NCBI GenBank assembly: GCA_963974055.1
Contig: CAXBCP010000005.1
Coordinates: 62,001 to 126,000 of the forward strand
DNA length: 64,000 bases
Reading direction: 5' to 3'
Origin: CAXBCP01 sp963974055
GTDB taxonomy: Bacteria; Pseudomonadota; Alphaproteobacteria; MPNO01; UBA830
Both the position numbers and the translations under genes were made by a program. A model generated the notes under the pieces. The model saw only the letters and a program-made list of their open reading frames with translations. It was not told the origin of the DNA and did no database searches. This document shows, in pieces, positions 53,740-63,014 of the stretch; within the stretch, counting starts at the first letter, position 1; each line of letters starts with the position of its first letter.

Positions 53740-54625
53740 TCGCGGATTGTTTCCGGTTTACCATTGCGACACCACACAGGACGCAGGCAGTCCCCGCCCA
53801 TGCCCACCAGGTAGGTGCTTCTCCAAAGAAGATCATGCCCGACAACACACCTGTCAACGTTACAACGTAATTGAGCTGCGACGCATAGGTCGGGCCCGAG
53901 AGGCGGATCATCTCGAACAGCGCAAAGAACGCAAAACCGGAAATGATGGCATGCCCGAAGACGGCTATATCCTGAACCCTCAACGGCAGCATCGGCACGT
54001 GAAAAGCGTCCGCGAGCAAACACACCGGAAGCATCACGATCGCCCCGAACCACACCATTCCCGTCGTCAGCGACAGGGAATTTCCAGTTGCCGGGCGCAG
54101 GCGGTCGATCAGGATATTCGCCAGCGAATAGGTCAGCGGCGCCGCAAGGCCGAATAACAGCCAGGGAACCATCGACGGATCCGGAAGGCTTTCCCGCGGG
54201 GCGACGAACAGGATCACACCGACGAAACCGAGACTCAGCCCGGCGGCCCGGAGCGCCACGAAATTTTCAAGCCGCATGGCAAGACTGATCGCGTAGGTAA
54301 AAATCGGTGTCAGGCCAAGAACGACCGCCAGAGCGCCGCCGGGGATGTACTTGACCGTCGTATACCAGACGACGTTTGCACAGACGATGCGCATACCGCC
54401 GATGATGACATAATAACGGAGGTGCTCCCCGGTGACGCCGGGGAACGTTCGGCGGATCGCGCATATCGACGTCAGGATAAGCGCCGCGATCGTCGCGACC
54501 CAGAAGACATAGCCCAGGGGGAGAACGCCCGCCGTGGTCGCGACCTTCGCGATCCCGATCGCCACGCCCCAACCGATGCCGCAATAAAACAGCAGGCCGA
54601 GCGAAATCCAGCGGATGCGATCCAT
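53732..54625 (-). CDS. EamA/DMT-family transporter
   Basis: A 297-residue membrane protein with about ten helices in two EamA repeats (about 8-145 and 155-290). GLTPIFTYAISLAMRLENF ends the first repeat and FGEAPTWWAWAGTACVL the second. Family members export metabolites or amino acids. It lies 21 bases after the CoA-transferase gene and overlaps the ChaC gene. Confidence 0.88.
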   Translation of the reverse strand: MDRIRWISLGLLFYCGIGWGVAIGIAKVATTAGVLPLGYVFWVATIAALILTSICAIRRTFPGVTGEHLRYYVIIGGMRIVCANVVWYTTVKYIPGGALAVVLGLTPIFTYAISLAMRLENFVALRAAGLSLGFVGVILFVAPRESLPDPSMVPWLLFGLAAPLTYSLANILIDRLRPATGNSLSLTTGMVWFGAIVMLPVCLLADAFHVPMLPLRVQDIAVFGHAIISGFAFFALFEMIRLSGPTYASQLNYVVTLTGVLSGMIFFGEAPTWWAWAGTACVLCGVAMVNRKQSANG

Positions 54626-54646
54626 CTCAGCCCCTCGGGGCCGGCC

Positions 54647-55870
54647 TCAGATCACTTCCTTCTCGCGCAAGGCCGCCAGATCCTCGTCCGTCAGGTTCAG
54701 TTTTTCGCGCAGGACTTCTTCCGTATGCTGGCCGACCAGCGGCGGCGCCTGGCGGTAGGTCACGGGCGTTTCGGAAAATTTCATCGGGCTGGCGATCACA
54801 TCGGCCCCGTGATCTCCGGCCAGCGGGTGTTCCATCTTGACGACCATCTCGCGCGCCTTCACATGCGGATCGTCAAACACCTGCTGAAGGTTGTTGATCG
54901 GCCCGCACCCGATTTTCTGGGCCTCGAGCGCCGACAGCCAATCCGCCGAAGTCCGCGCCGCAAACACCTCGTTGAGGATCGGCACAAGGGCCTCGCGATT
55001 GCGCACCCGGGCATCGTTGGTGGCGTATTCCGGATCGGACGAGAGATCGGTCCGGCCCGCCATCTCGCAGAAACGTCCGAACTGGCTGTCATTGCCGATC
55101 GCAACGATGATGAACCCGTCCGCCGTCCTGAACGGCTGATAGGGCACGATATTGGGGTGGGCATTGCCGAGCCGGCCGAGCATATCGCCATGGATGTAGT
55201 TCATCCCGGCATTCGCGAGCATCGCAACCGTCGTATCCATCATGCCGATGTCGATATACTGCCCCTGCCCGGTCACAGCCGCATGGCGAAGCGCCGCGTT
55301 TACGGACACGCTGGCATACATGCCGGCCATGATATCGGCAATCGGAACGCCGACCTTTTGCGGTTCCCCATCGGGCTCGCCCGTGATCGACATCAGTCCC
55401 GCCATGCCCTGGATCAGAAAGTCGTATCCGGGACGTGGCGCATAGGGACCGGTCTGACCGAACCCCGTCACCGAACAGTAGACCAGCTTCGGATTGCCGT
55501 CCTTGAGATCGTCATAGGCCAGCTTGTACCGCGCCAGGTTGCCGGTCTTGAAATTCTCGACCAGCGCATCGGCGTCCATCGCCATCCGGCGCACGATTTC
55601 GGCGCCTTCCGGTTTGGCGATATCCAGCCCCACAGACCGCTTGTTCCGGTTGGCGCCCAGATAATAGGAACTCTCGGTGGTGTCCGCACCGCTGTCGTCT
55701 TTCAGGAAAGGCGGCGCGAAACGGCGTGTATCGTCCCCCGCTCCCGGCTTCTCGATCTTGATCACGTCGGCGCCCAGATCGCCCAGCATCTGCGTGCAGG
55801 TCGGGCCGGCAAGCACCCGGGTTAGATCGACAACGGTGACGCCCGACAGCGGGCCTTTGGCTTCTGACAT
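54647..55870 (-). CDS. CaiB/BaiF CoA-transferase (class III)
   Basis: A 407-residue family III CoA-transferase. The opening LSGVTVVDLTRVLAGP, the ligand segment NRNKRSVGLDIAKPEG and the catalytic Asp in RPGYDFLIQGMAGLMS (about 141-156) are diagnostic. It moves CoA between carboxylic acids. GGGAGAG precedes the ATG. It heads the minus-strand cluster and is divergent from the TauE genes with a 125-base gap. Confidence 0.93.
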   Translation of the reverse strand: MSEAKGPLSGVTVVDLTRVLAGPTCTQMLGDLGADVIKIEKPGAGDDTRRFAPPFLKDDSGADTTESSYYLGANRNKRSVGLDIAKPEGAEIVRRMAMDADALVENFKTGNLARYKLAYDDLKDGNPKLVYCSVTGFGQTGPYAPRPGYDFLIQGMAGLMSITGEPDGEPQKVGVPIADIMAGMYASVSVNAALRHAAVTGQGQYIDIGMMDTTVAMLANAGMNYIHGDMLGRLGNAHPNIVPYQPFRTADGFIIVAIGNDSQFGRFCEMAGRTDLSSDPEYATNDARVRNREALVPILNEVFAARTSADWLSALEAQKIGCGPINNLQQVFDDPHVKAREMVVKMEHPLAGDHGADVIASPMKFSETPVTYRQAPPLVGQHTEEVLREKLNLTDEDLAALREKEVI

Positions 55871-55995
55871 ATGAACTCTCCCAGTTGCGGTGTGGTTTAA
55901 GGCATCGCGCCCGTTTGCTCAATGTCATTGAACCCGCGGCATTTGTGCCGATTCCGCGCCATCGGTATTTTCTGGGTGTATACTGCGAAAGCTTC

Positions 55996-56769
55996 ATGTC
56001 CATCATCCAAGACATTTTGGCAAGCGCGCCGGGGGTATCCGAATGGTCCTTCGCCGCCCTGTGCCTTCTCAGCTTCCTGACCTCCGCCGTTTCCGCGGCC
56101 TTCGGGCTCGGCGGCGGTGCGGCGCTTGTCGCGGTAATGGCGTCGACCATGCCGCCGCTCGCGATCATTCCGGTGCACGCGGTGGTCCAGGTCGGGTCCA
56201 ATTTTTTCCGCGCGGCGATGATGTGGCGCAATATCCTGTTTCTCTGGATGCCCACATTCGTGGTGGGCACGGTTATCGGCGCCGCAATCGGCGGCCAGAT
56301 CGTCTTCGCCCTGCCGAAATACCTGCTTCAGGCGATTATCGGCATATTCGTTCTGTACGCCGTCTGGGGCCCCAAGATGAAGGCGATGGAGCCGACAAAA
56401 ATCCGGTTCGCGATCGTCGGCGCGCTGGCGTCTTTCGCGACCATGTTCGCCGGTGCGACCGGGCCGTTGATCGCCCCCTTCATCAAGGCTTCGACATCGG
56501 ACCGCATGATGACCGTCGCGACACATGCCGCCTTCATGTCCTGGCAGCACGGCGTGAAAATTCTGACCTTCGGCTTTCTCGGCTTCGCCTTCGCGCCCTA
56601 TGCGCCCCTGATGGGATTGATGATCCTGTTCGGCGTCGTCGGCACATGGTCCGGCAAGTTCATCCTGCACTGGATGCCCGAAAACGTATTCCGCAACGGT
56701 TTCAACCTGGTGCTGACGGTGCTTGCGCTTCGCCTGCTCTATGAAGCCTCCGTCGAGGTTCTCGGGTGA
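55996..56769 (+). CDS. TauE/SafE permease 1
   Basis: A 257-residue membrane protein of the sulfite-exporter family, with about eight helices in two repeats. FGLGGGAALVAVMASTMPPL near 35-54 and GATGPLIAPFIKA near 154-166 are the two half-repeat motifs. Members move sulfite, sulfoacetate, sulfolactate or other small organic anions. The ATG at 55996 begins the fold; the frame extends 37 codons upstream. It overlaps permease 2 by 4 bases. Confidence 0.88.
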   Translation: MSIIQDILASAPGVSEWSFAALCLLSFLTSAVSAAFGLGGGAALVAVMASTMPPLAIIPVHAVVQVGSNFFRAAMMWRNILFLWMPTFVVGTVIGAAIGGQIVFALPKYLLQAIIGIFVLYAVWGPKMKAMEPTKIRFAIVGALASFATMFAGATGPLIAPFIKASTSDRMMTVATHAAFMSWQHGVKILTFGFLGFAFAPYAPLMGLMILFGVVGTWSGKFILHWMPENVFRNGFNLVLTVLALRLLYEASVEVLG

Positions 56770-57533
56770 TCGAACTTCTGACAATCACGCCTGAAATCGA
56801 CGGATGGATGTTTATCCTGTTCACCGGGCTTGCCGCCGTTACCGCGGCGTTCGGCGTCGTTGCCGGGCTGGGCGGCGGCGTACTGCTGATCGGCATCATG
56901 GCCACCGTTTTTCCGCCGGTCGCCCTTGTCCCCGTCCATGGCGTCGTCCAGGCCGGATCGAACATTACCCGCACCATCATCGCGCATCGCCTGGTCATGA
57001 AGCAGGCCATCGTCCCCTTCGCCATCGGCGCTGTTCTCGGATCGGCCATCGGCGGACGGATCGTCGTTTCAATTCCGGTGTCGCTGATGCAGGCGATCCT
57101 GGGCATGTTCATGCTGTATGTGTGTTTCTCGCCGAAAATCACGGCGGGCATACCGACCCAGAAACGGTTTTTCGCGCTCGGCGCCATCGGCGCCTTCATT
57201 TCGATGTTCATCGGCGCGACCGGCACGATTCTCGCGCCCTGGGTCCGCGGCGTCAGCGAGGACCGGCGGATATTCGTCGCCACGCATTCCTGCATCATGA
57301 TGTTCATTCACGGGCTGAAGGTTATCGTTTTCGTCGTGCTCGGGTTCGAATTTTTCGCCTACCTGCCGCTGATGGCCGCCATGGTGACGGCTGGATTCGC
57401 GGGAAACTGGGTGGGATTCAAGCTGCTCGACGTGATGGAAGAAGCCCTGTTCCGCCGGGTCTTCCAGGTCGTCCTGGTATTGCTTTCCGTGCGCCTGTTG
57501 TGGAGCGCCGCCGATAAATCCGGCTACTTCTGA
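56766..57533 (+). CDS. TauE/SafE permease 2
   Basis: A 255-residue paralogue with the same two-repeat plan: VVAGLGGGVLLIGIMATVFPPV near 37-58 and GATGTILAPWVRG in the second half. The GTG start overlaps the stop of permease 1 (GTGA), and its own stop overlaps the ATG of permease 3. Such coupling implies equal expression, perhaps as one complex. Confidence 0.88.
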   Translation: MIELLTITPEIDGWMFILFTGLAAVTAAFGVVAGLGGGVLLIGIMATVFPPVALVPVHGVVQAGSNITRTIIAHRLVMKQAIVPFAIGAVLGSAIGGRIVVSIPVSLMQAILGMFMLYVCFSPKITAGIPTQKRFFALGAIGAFISMFIGATGTILAPWVRGVSEDRRIFVATHSCIMMFIHGLKVIVFVVLGFEFFAYLPLMAAMVTAGFAGNWVGFKLLDVMEEALFRRVFQVVLVLLSVRLLWSAADKSGYF

Positions 57534-58309
57534 TGGAAAATTTCCTCGGGGTGCCCGATGTCGGTTTCTGGCTGACGGTCGGCCTTGTCGTCGCCGCCAC
57601 GATTACGACCTTTCTGGGAACCGTCACCGGCACCGCCGGCGGGCTGATGCTGCTCGCCATCATGACCTTCTTCTTCCCCCTCGTCGTCCTGATCCCCATG
57701 CATACGATCATCCAGCTCGGCGCAGGGTCGAGCCGCATGTTCATGATGTGGCGATACGTAAAGAAGCCCCTGATCCTGCCCTTTGCCATCGGATCCTGTA
57801 TCGGCGCATTCGCGGGCGCGCAGATATTTTCGACCCTGCCCTCGGCGATCCTCCAGGGCATTCTCGGCGTCTTCATTCTGGTCGTTATGTGGACGCCCCG
57901 CCTCGGCGCCGGCGGGCCGGAACGGCTGCGGTTCGGAATCCTCGGAGCCGCGGCGACGTTCCTCGGTATATTCGTCAGCGCAACCGGGACGTTCCTGTCG
58001 CCCTTTATCGCCCATGCCAGCCACGACCGGCGTATTCACGTGTCGACGATGGCGACCCTGATGGCAATTTCCCACATCACGAAACTCATCGCCTTCGGTT
58101 TCGTCGGCATGGCGATCGGCGCCTACATACCGCTTGTCGTGCTGATGATCGTCGGCACGGTGATCGGAACCTGGCTCGGCCAGCATGCGCTCAACCGCAT
58201 CCCGGAGAAACTGTTTCGCCAGATATTTCGAATTCTGCTGACTCTGCTGGCGCTCCGCCTGCTGGTCGGCGCGGCGATCGAGGCCGGCTGGCTCGACGGC
58301 ATCGTGTAA
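57533..58309 (+). CDS. TauE/SafE permease 3
   Basis: A 258-residue third paralogue: GTVTGTAGGLMLLAIMTFFFPL near 29-50 and SATGTFLSPFIAHAS in the second half. The first motif has TGTAGG where the others have LGGG. Its stop is 43 bases before the molybdopterin oxidoreductase ATG, so all four may form one transcript. Confidence 0.88.
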   Translation: MENFLGVPDVGFWLTVGLVVAATITTFLGTVTGTAGGLMLLAIMTFFFPLVVLIPMHTIIQLGAGSSRMFMMWRYVKKPLILPFAIGSCIGAFAGAQIFSTLPSAILQGILGVFILVVMWTPRLGAGGPERLRFGILGAAATFLGIFVSATGTFLSPFIAHASHDRRIHVSTMATLMAISHITKLIAFGFVGMAIGAYIPLVVLMIVGTVIGTWLGQHALNRIPEKLFRQIFRILLTLLALRLLVGAAIEAGWLDGIV

Positions 58310-58352
58310 CAGGGTGTTTCCCGCGGCACTAAAGTTCCGCTAGACTTTGCCC

Positions 58353-60527
58353 ATGACCCGCCCCGCCAAGCCCGATGGCACTTATGCAAGCACCTGCTGG
58401 GAGTGCAGCACCCGCTGCGGTTCCCTTGTCACCGTCAAAGACGGCCGCGTCACCACGGTTGGCCCGAACAAGGATCATCCCGGCTCGAAGGGCGCTTTCT
58501 GCGTCAAGGGTATCCGCGCCCTGCCGGAACTGACATACAGCGAAAACCGCATCCGCCGCCCCATGCGCCGCACCGGCGCCCGCGGTAGCGGAGACTGGCA
58601 GGAGATTTCCTGGGACGAGGCGCTCGACGAGATCGCCGACCGCCTGCTCGGGGTGCGGGACGAACACGGCCCTGAATCCCTTGTCGGCGCCGTCTCCAGC
58701 GCCTTTTTCAGCCGCGGGGCAATGGTCGCCCTGCTGATGCGCTCGCTCGGCTCGCCGAATTGGATGATGAACCAGGATTTGTGCGGCGGCTGCCGCGCCC
58801 TGTCGGACAGGATCACCGGCCTCGGAGTCATCGGCGGCGAAAACGTCGACAACACGCGCTGCGCCCTTATCGTCGGACGCAATCCGTCTGCCGCGGACCC
58901 GGTTCAGTGGATGGCGCTGAAGCGCGCCAGGGCGAAGGGCGCAAAAGTCATCGTTATCGATCCCGCGCGCACACCCGCCGTCGATATCGCCGATCTCTGG
59001 CTGCGCCCGCGTCCGGGCACCGATGTCGCCCTGGGGCTGGCGATGATCCATGTCATCGTTTCGGAGAACCTGCACGATGCAGATTTCGTGGACAACTGGA
59101 CCCACGGATTCGACGAACTGAAAGCCCGCGCCGCAGAATACCCGCCGACGCGCGCCGCCGCACTGACCGGCGTACCGGCCGACGATATCATCGCCGCAGC
59201 CAGGATGTACGCCGACGGTCCGTCCAGCTTCGTGTCGGGACACGGCATCGACGCGTTTTCGAACGGCGTCCAGACCTTCCGCGCGTTTCACTGTCTCGTC
59301 GCCGTCACCGGCAATGTCGATCGCAAAGGCGGCAACCTCCGTGTCAAACGGCCCCGCGGGTTCCGGAACTACATCGATATCCTGCACGATCCCGCCTTCG
59401 CCCTGCCGGACGCGGTCGCCGACCGGACGCTCGGCGCAAGCCGGTTCCCCATGTGGGCCGGCCCGAAAGGCTGGCAGACCTCGGCGCACAATCCGACCGT
59501 GCTGGATGCAATTCTGACCGGCAGGCCCTATCCGGTGCGGGCGATGTACGTGTCCGGCGTCAACATCGCGGTGACATACCCGGATACGCAGAAAGTCATG
59601 GCGGCGCTGAAGTCGCTCGACTTCCTCGTCGTTGCCTCGCACATGATGACCCCGACCTCGGAAATTGCGGATATCGTCCTGCCGAAGACCACCGGGCTCG
59701 AAGAGGAAGAGGTCTCGCTGGAACCGTCGGCGCAGATCGTGTGCTACACGAACCCGGTGAAACCGCCCGAGAACGAGGCCAGGTCGGATTTCGACTTCAC
59801 GACCGATCTCGCCCGCCGCCTGGAGGCCCGGGGCATCGACACCCGCAAATTCTTCCCGTGGGAAACCAAGCAGGAATTCAACGAATACCTGCTCGGCGAC
59901 GAAGTCGACTGGAAAGTCCTGAAGGAAAAAGGCTGGGCGCCGTTCGACTTCAAACTCGGCAATTTCGACGAGGCGGGTTTCAAAACGCCGTCCGGCAGGA
60001 TCGAGCTCCGGTCCGACGCCCTCGACGCCCTCGGGATCGACCCCCTGCCCGCCTATGAGCCGCCCCGCATCGACAGCACCGACGATGCGACTCGGCAGGC
60101 TTACCCGCTCGTCCTCATCACCGGCGCCCGCGAAAAGACCTATCATCATTCCCGCTACCGCGATCAGGCCTGGGCCCGGAAGGTGTCGCCCTTCCCGCTG
60201 CTTCAGGTTCACCCGGAGACGGCGACCGCAGCCGGCCTGTCTGACGGCGACTGGGTGTCGGTGGAAACGCCCGGCATCGACGGCCGCTGCAAGCTCAAGG
60301 TCACGATCACCGAAGAAACCGGTATCGGCACCGTACGGACCGGCATGGGCTGGTGGTTGCCGGAAGCCCCCGGCCCGGAGCGCGGCGCGCTGGACGTCAA
60401 CGTCAATGCGGCGCTCAGCTATGACGGTCCCTGGGACCCCGTCACCGGATCCGCCGATACCCGCGGCCTGCCCTGCCGCCTGACACCTGTTCCCGAAGGC
60501 GAGATACCGATGAAGGAAATCGCTTGA
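58353..60527 (+). CDS. Molybdopterin oxidoreductase (DMSO reductase family)
   Basis: A 724-residue catalytic subunit with one [4Fe-4S] cluster held by Cys15, Cys18, Cys22 and Cys50. The Mo-ligand region DLCGGCRALSDRITG holds Cys144 and Cys147; which one binds Mo is unclear. RNPSAADPVQW and GARGSGDWQEISWDEAL are typical of the family, as is the C-terminal dinucleotide domain (EKTYHHSRYRDQAW). There is no Tat signal, so it should be cytoplasmic. Substrate is unknown. It overlaps the RidA gene. Confidence 0.88.
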   Translation: MTRPAKPDGTYASTCWECSTRCGSLVTVKDGRVTTVGPNKDHPGSKGAFCVKGIRALPELTYSENRIRRPMRRTGARGSGDWQEISWDEALDEIADRLLGVRDEHGPESLVGAVSSAFFSRGAMVALLMRSLGSPNWMMNQDLCGGCRALSDRITGLGVIGGENVDNTRCALIVGRNPSAADPVQWMALKRARAKGAKVIVIDPARTPAVDIADLWLRPRPGTDVALGLAMIHVIVSENLHDADFVDNWTHGFDELKARAAEYPPTRAAALTGVPADDIIAAARMYADGPSSFVSGHGIDAFSNGVQTFRAFHCLVAVTGNVDRKGGNLRVKRPRGFRNYIDILHDPAFALPDAVADRTLGASRFPMWAGPKGWQTSAHNPTVLDAILTGRPYPVRAMYVSGVNIAVTYPDTQKVMAALKSLDFLVVASHMMTPTSEIADIVLPKTTGLEEEEVSLEPSAQIVCYTNPVKPPENEARSDFDFTTDLARRLEARGIDTRKFFPWETKQEFNEYLLGDEVDWKVLKEKGWAPFDFKLGNFDEAGFKTPSGRIELRSDALDALGIDPLPAYEPPRIDSTDDATRQAYPLVLITGAREKTYHHSRYRDQAWARKVSPFPLLQVHPETATAAGLSDGDWVSVETPGIDGRCKLKVTITEETGIGTVRTGMGWWLPEAPGPERGALDVNVNAALSYDGPWDPVTGSADTRGLPCRLTPVPEGEIPMKEIA

Positions 60528-60991
60528 GAATTCGCGAACGCCTTGAACAGATGGGGCTCTCCCTGCCCGCGGCCTTTGTATATCCGAGCGCCAACCGGAC
60601 GGGCTGCGTCGTCACCGGAAATCTCGTCTACACGTCCGGTCATCCTCCGCCGGAAGATTTCGGGAATATCGTCCATGGCAAGGTCGGCGCGGAGGTCAAT
60701 GAGGAAGACGCCTACGCCGCGGCGCGGGCGACGGCTCTCAGCATTCTGTCCTCGGTCGAGAACGAGCTCGGCTCTCTCGACCGGATTACGCAGGTCGTCA
60801 AAGTATACGGCATGGTCAACTCCGCCCCCGGTTTCGCCCGCCAGTTTGCGGTCATCGACGGCGCATCCGACCTGTTCCATGAAGTATTCGGCCCCGAAGC
60901 CGGCCGGCACGCCCGTTCGGCGGTGGGCATGTTCGAACTGCCGCGCGGGTTCTGCATGGAGATCGAGGCGATCTTCGAACTCGGTGGATAA
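60524..60991 (+). CDS. RidA/YjgF-family protein (Atu1372-like)
   Basis: A 155-residue Rid-family protein of the longer Atu1372-like subgroup. Segments NLVYTSGHPP near 33-42, the middle AAARATALSILSSVENELGSLD and the C-terminal FCMEIEAIFEL fit. Only canonical RidA members carry the enamine-hydrolysing arginine; the equivalent is not obvious here. The TTG start overlaps the oxidoreductase stop (TTGA); an ATG at 60551 is an alternative. Coupling suggests a shared pathway. Confidence 0.85.
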   Translation: MRIRERLEQMGLSLPAAFVYPSANRTGCVVTGNLVYTSGHPPPEDFGNIVHGKVGAEVNEEDAYAAARATALSILSSVENELGSLDRITQVVKVYGMVNSAPGFARQFAVIDGASDLFHEVFGPEAGRHARSAVGMFELPRGFCMEIEAIFELGG

Positions 60992-61015
60992 ACGGATACC
61001 GGGCCTCAGCCGTCC

Positions 61016-61256
61016 GGGGTGCCGCCGTCAGGTGATCCGCATGGGCATGGGTTTCGAGAATCCAGTCGACCGACAATGACCGCTCCTCCACATGGCGGAG
61101 AATCCTGTCAGCTGACTCCGTCCGGGTGCGGCCCGATTTCGGATCGAAATCCAAAACGGAATCGATAATCGCGCAATGCGTCCCGCCGGGCTCCGCCACG
61201 ACGTAGCTTGTCGTGAAAGTCGCTTCGTCAAAGAATGCGGTGATATCGGGCTGCAT
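61016..61256 (-). pseudogene. Truncated MBL-fold hydrolase (5' fragment)
   Basis: The first 80 or so codons match the start of MBL-fold hydrolases of about 280-290 residues. The fragment reads MQPDITAFFDEATFTTSYVV, then AIIDSVLDFDPKSGRT and the metal motif THAHADHLTAAP. Likeness ends there, and the frame runs on antisense into the RidA gene. The remaining metal ligands and the substrate domain are lost, so the product cannot be active. A deletion joining this gene to the RidA region best explains it. Confidence 0.7.
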
Positions 61257-61421
61257 AATCCTGTTCCTCGTTACGAACGATAAGATTACGCCCTGGCCGC
61301 CCGGCAAAAATTGATTAAGAGCAATACCGGGCATTTGACCGACCGTTATCCTCATGCCCAATGCCGTTCACATTCCCTACCCGAGGTTCCGATGGCCGGT
61401 TTTCCGATCGGCAGAGCCTTT

Positions 61422-61448
61422 TTTGAGGGCTTGCTTGACTCCCTCAAA
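61422..61448. promoter_or_regulatory. Inverted repeat before the meta-cleavage operon
   Basis: TTTGAGGG (61422-61429) and CCCTCAAA (61441-61448) are perfect complements 11 bases apart. No T run follows on either strand, so an operator is likelier than a terminator. It lies about 80 bases before the semialdehyde dehydrogenase ATG. Confidence 0.4.
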
Positions 61449-61495
61449 GCGCTGCCCCAAAACTCGTTGTAATACCTCATAATCTAGGACATTCC

Positions 61496-61511
61496 GGCCC
61501 TGTTTCGGGCC
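61496..61511. other. Short stem-loop next to the ribosome site
   Basis: GGCCC and GGGCC flank TGTTTC just before GGGAGAG, the ribosome site of the semialdehyde dehydrogenase gene. It might modulate translation or mRNA decay. Confidence 0.3.
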
Positions 61512-61526
61512 GCGCGGGAGAGACAG

Positions 61527-63005
61527 ATGGCGACAGACACAGCGGGTAACATCAGGGAACTGAAGAACTTCATCGGCGGCGAATTCGTCGCCAGTGGAAA
61601 CACGTTCGAGAACTTCACACCCGTGGACGGCACTTTGCTGTCGCATGTGCACGAGGCGACCAGGGAAATGGTCGATCAGGCCGTGATCGCCGCCCGCAAG
61701 GCCTATACGGAAACCTGGGGCAAAATGTCGGTCGAAAAGCGGAGCAACATTCTCTACGCGGTCGCCGACGGTATCGATGCCCGTTCGGACGAGTTTATCG
61801 AGGCCGAAACAATGGACACCGGCAAGCCCCGGTCGCTGGCCAGCCATGTCGATATTCCCCGCGGCGCTGCGAATTTCCGCGTCTTTGCCGATCTTATCAA
61901 GTCGGTCGGTACCGAAGCCTATCAGCAGGACACCCCGGACGGCGCCGGCGCGATCAACTATTCGGTCCGTCAGCCGCACGGCGTTGTCGGCGTGATCAGC
62001 CCCTGGAATCTGCCGCTGCTGCTGTCGACCTGGAAAATCGCACCCGCCATGGCGTCCGGCAATTGCGTCATCCTGAAGCCGTCGGAAGAAACCCCCACGA
62101 CCGCGACGCTTCTCGCCGAGGTAATGAAAGAATCCGGCATGCCGGACGGCGCCTTCAACGTCGTCCACGGGTTCGGCGAAAACTCCGCCGGCGAATTCAT
62201 GACCACCCATCGCGGCATCAGCGCGATCACGTTTACCGGCGAGACGACGACCGGCGGCGCGATCATGCGTGCCGCGTCGGACAACGTTAAGGCGCTGTCC
62301 TTCGAACTGGGCGGCAAGAACCCGTCTATCGTATTCGCCGATGCGGATTTCGATGCCGCCATCGAGGGTACGGTCCGGTCCGTTTTCGCGAATTGCGGGC
62401 AGGTCTGCCTGTGTTCCGAGCGGGTCTATGTGGAACGCCCGATCTTCGACAGGTTCGTCTCGACCCTGAAGGAAAAGGCGGAAGAGATGCAGCTTGGCCG
62501 CCCCGAAGACGCGGCCACCCAGATGGGCCCCCTGATCAGCCACGAGCATCGCGACAAGGTCAAAGGCTATTACGATCTCGCCAAGGAACTCGGCGCGACC
62601 GTCATCACCGGCGGCGGCATCCCGCAATTCGGCGACGAGCGCGACAACGGCGCCTATGTCGAACCGACGATCTTTACCGGCCTGTCGGAGGATTCGCGCA
62701 TCCAGAAAGAGGAAATCTTCGGCCCGGTCTGTCACATCACCCCGTTCGACACCGAGGACGAAGCGGTTTCCATGGCGAACGACACCGAATACGGGCTCGC
62801 CTCGACGGTGTGGACGACCAACCTGGCCCGCGCCCACCGCGTGGCGCAGAGCATGGAAGCCGGTATCAACTGGGTGAATTGCTGGTTCCTGCGCGATCTC
62901 CGCACACCGTTCGGCGGCATGGGGCTTTCCGGGTTTGGCCGCGAAGGCGGACAGCACGCTCTCAACTTCTATTCCGAGCAGAAGAACATCTGCATCAAGC
63001 TTTAA
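61527..63005 (+). CDS. 2-hydroxymuconic semialdehyde dehydrogenase
   Basis: A 492-residue NAD-dependent aldehyde dehydrogenase of the DmpC/XylG type that oxidises the ring-opened catechol product to 2-hydroxymuconate. The catalytic glutamate is in FELGGKNPSIVF and the nucleophilic Cys in NCGQVCLCSERV. Near VYVERPIFDRF and INWVNCWFLRDLRTPFGG the sequence fits HMSD or 2-aminomuconate semialdehyde dehydrogenase. GGGAGAG precedes the ATG. The hydratase gene follows after 9 bases. Confidence 0.92.
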   Translation: MATDTAGNIRELKNFIGGEFVASGNTFENFTPVDGTLLSHVHEATREMVDQAVIAARKAYTETWGKMSVEKRSNILYAVADGIDARSDEFIEAETMDTGKPRSLASHVDIPRGAANFRVFADLIKSVGTEAYQQDTPDGAGAINYSVRQPHGVVGVISPWNLPLLLSTWKIAPAMASGNCVILKPSEETPTTATLLAEVMKESGMPDGAFNVVHGFGENSAGEFMTTHRGISAITFTGETTTGGAIMRAASDNVKALSFELGGKNPSIVFADADFDAAIEGTVRSVFANCGQVCLCSERVYVERPIFDRFVSTLKEKAEEMQLGRPEDAATQMGPLISHEHRDKVKGYYDLAKELGATVITGGGIPQFGDERDNGAYVEPTIFTGLSEDSRIQKEEIFGPVCHITPFDTEDEAVSMANDTEYGLASTVWTTNLARAHRVAQSMEAGINWVNCWFLRDLRTPFGGMGLSGFGREGGQHALNFYSEQKNICIKL

Positions 63006-63014
63006 GAGGCGCAC

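Noticed and set aside
58329..60212. 627-codon frame antisense to the molybdopterin oxidoreductase
   Set aside because: Shadow of a well-supported gene; no motif.
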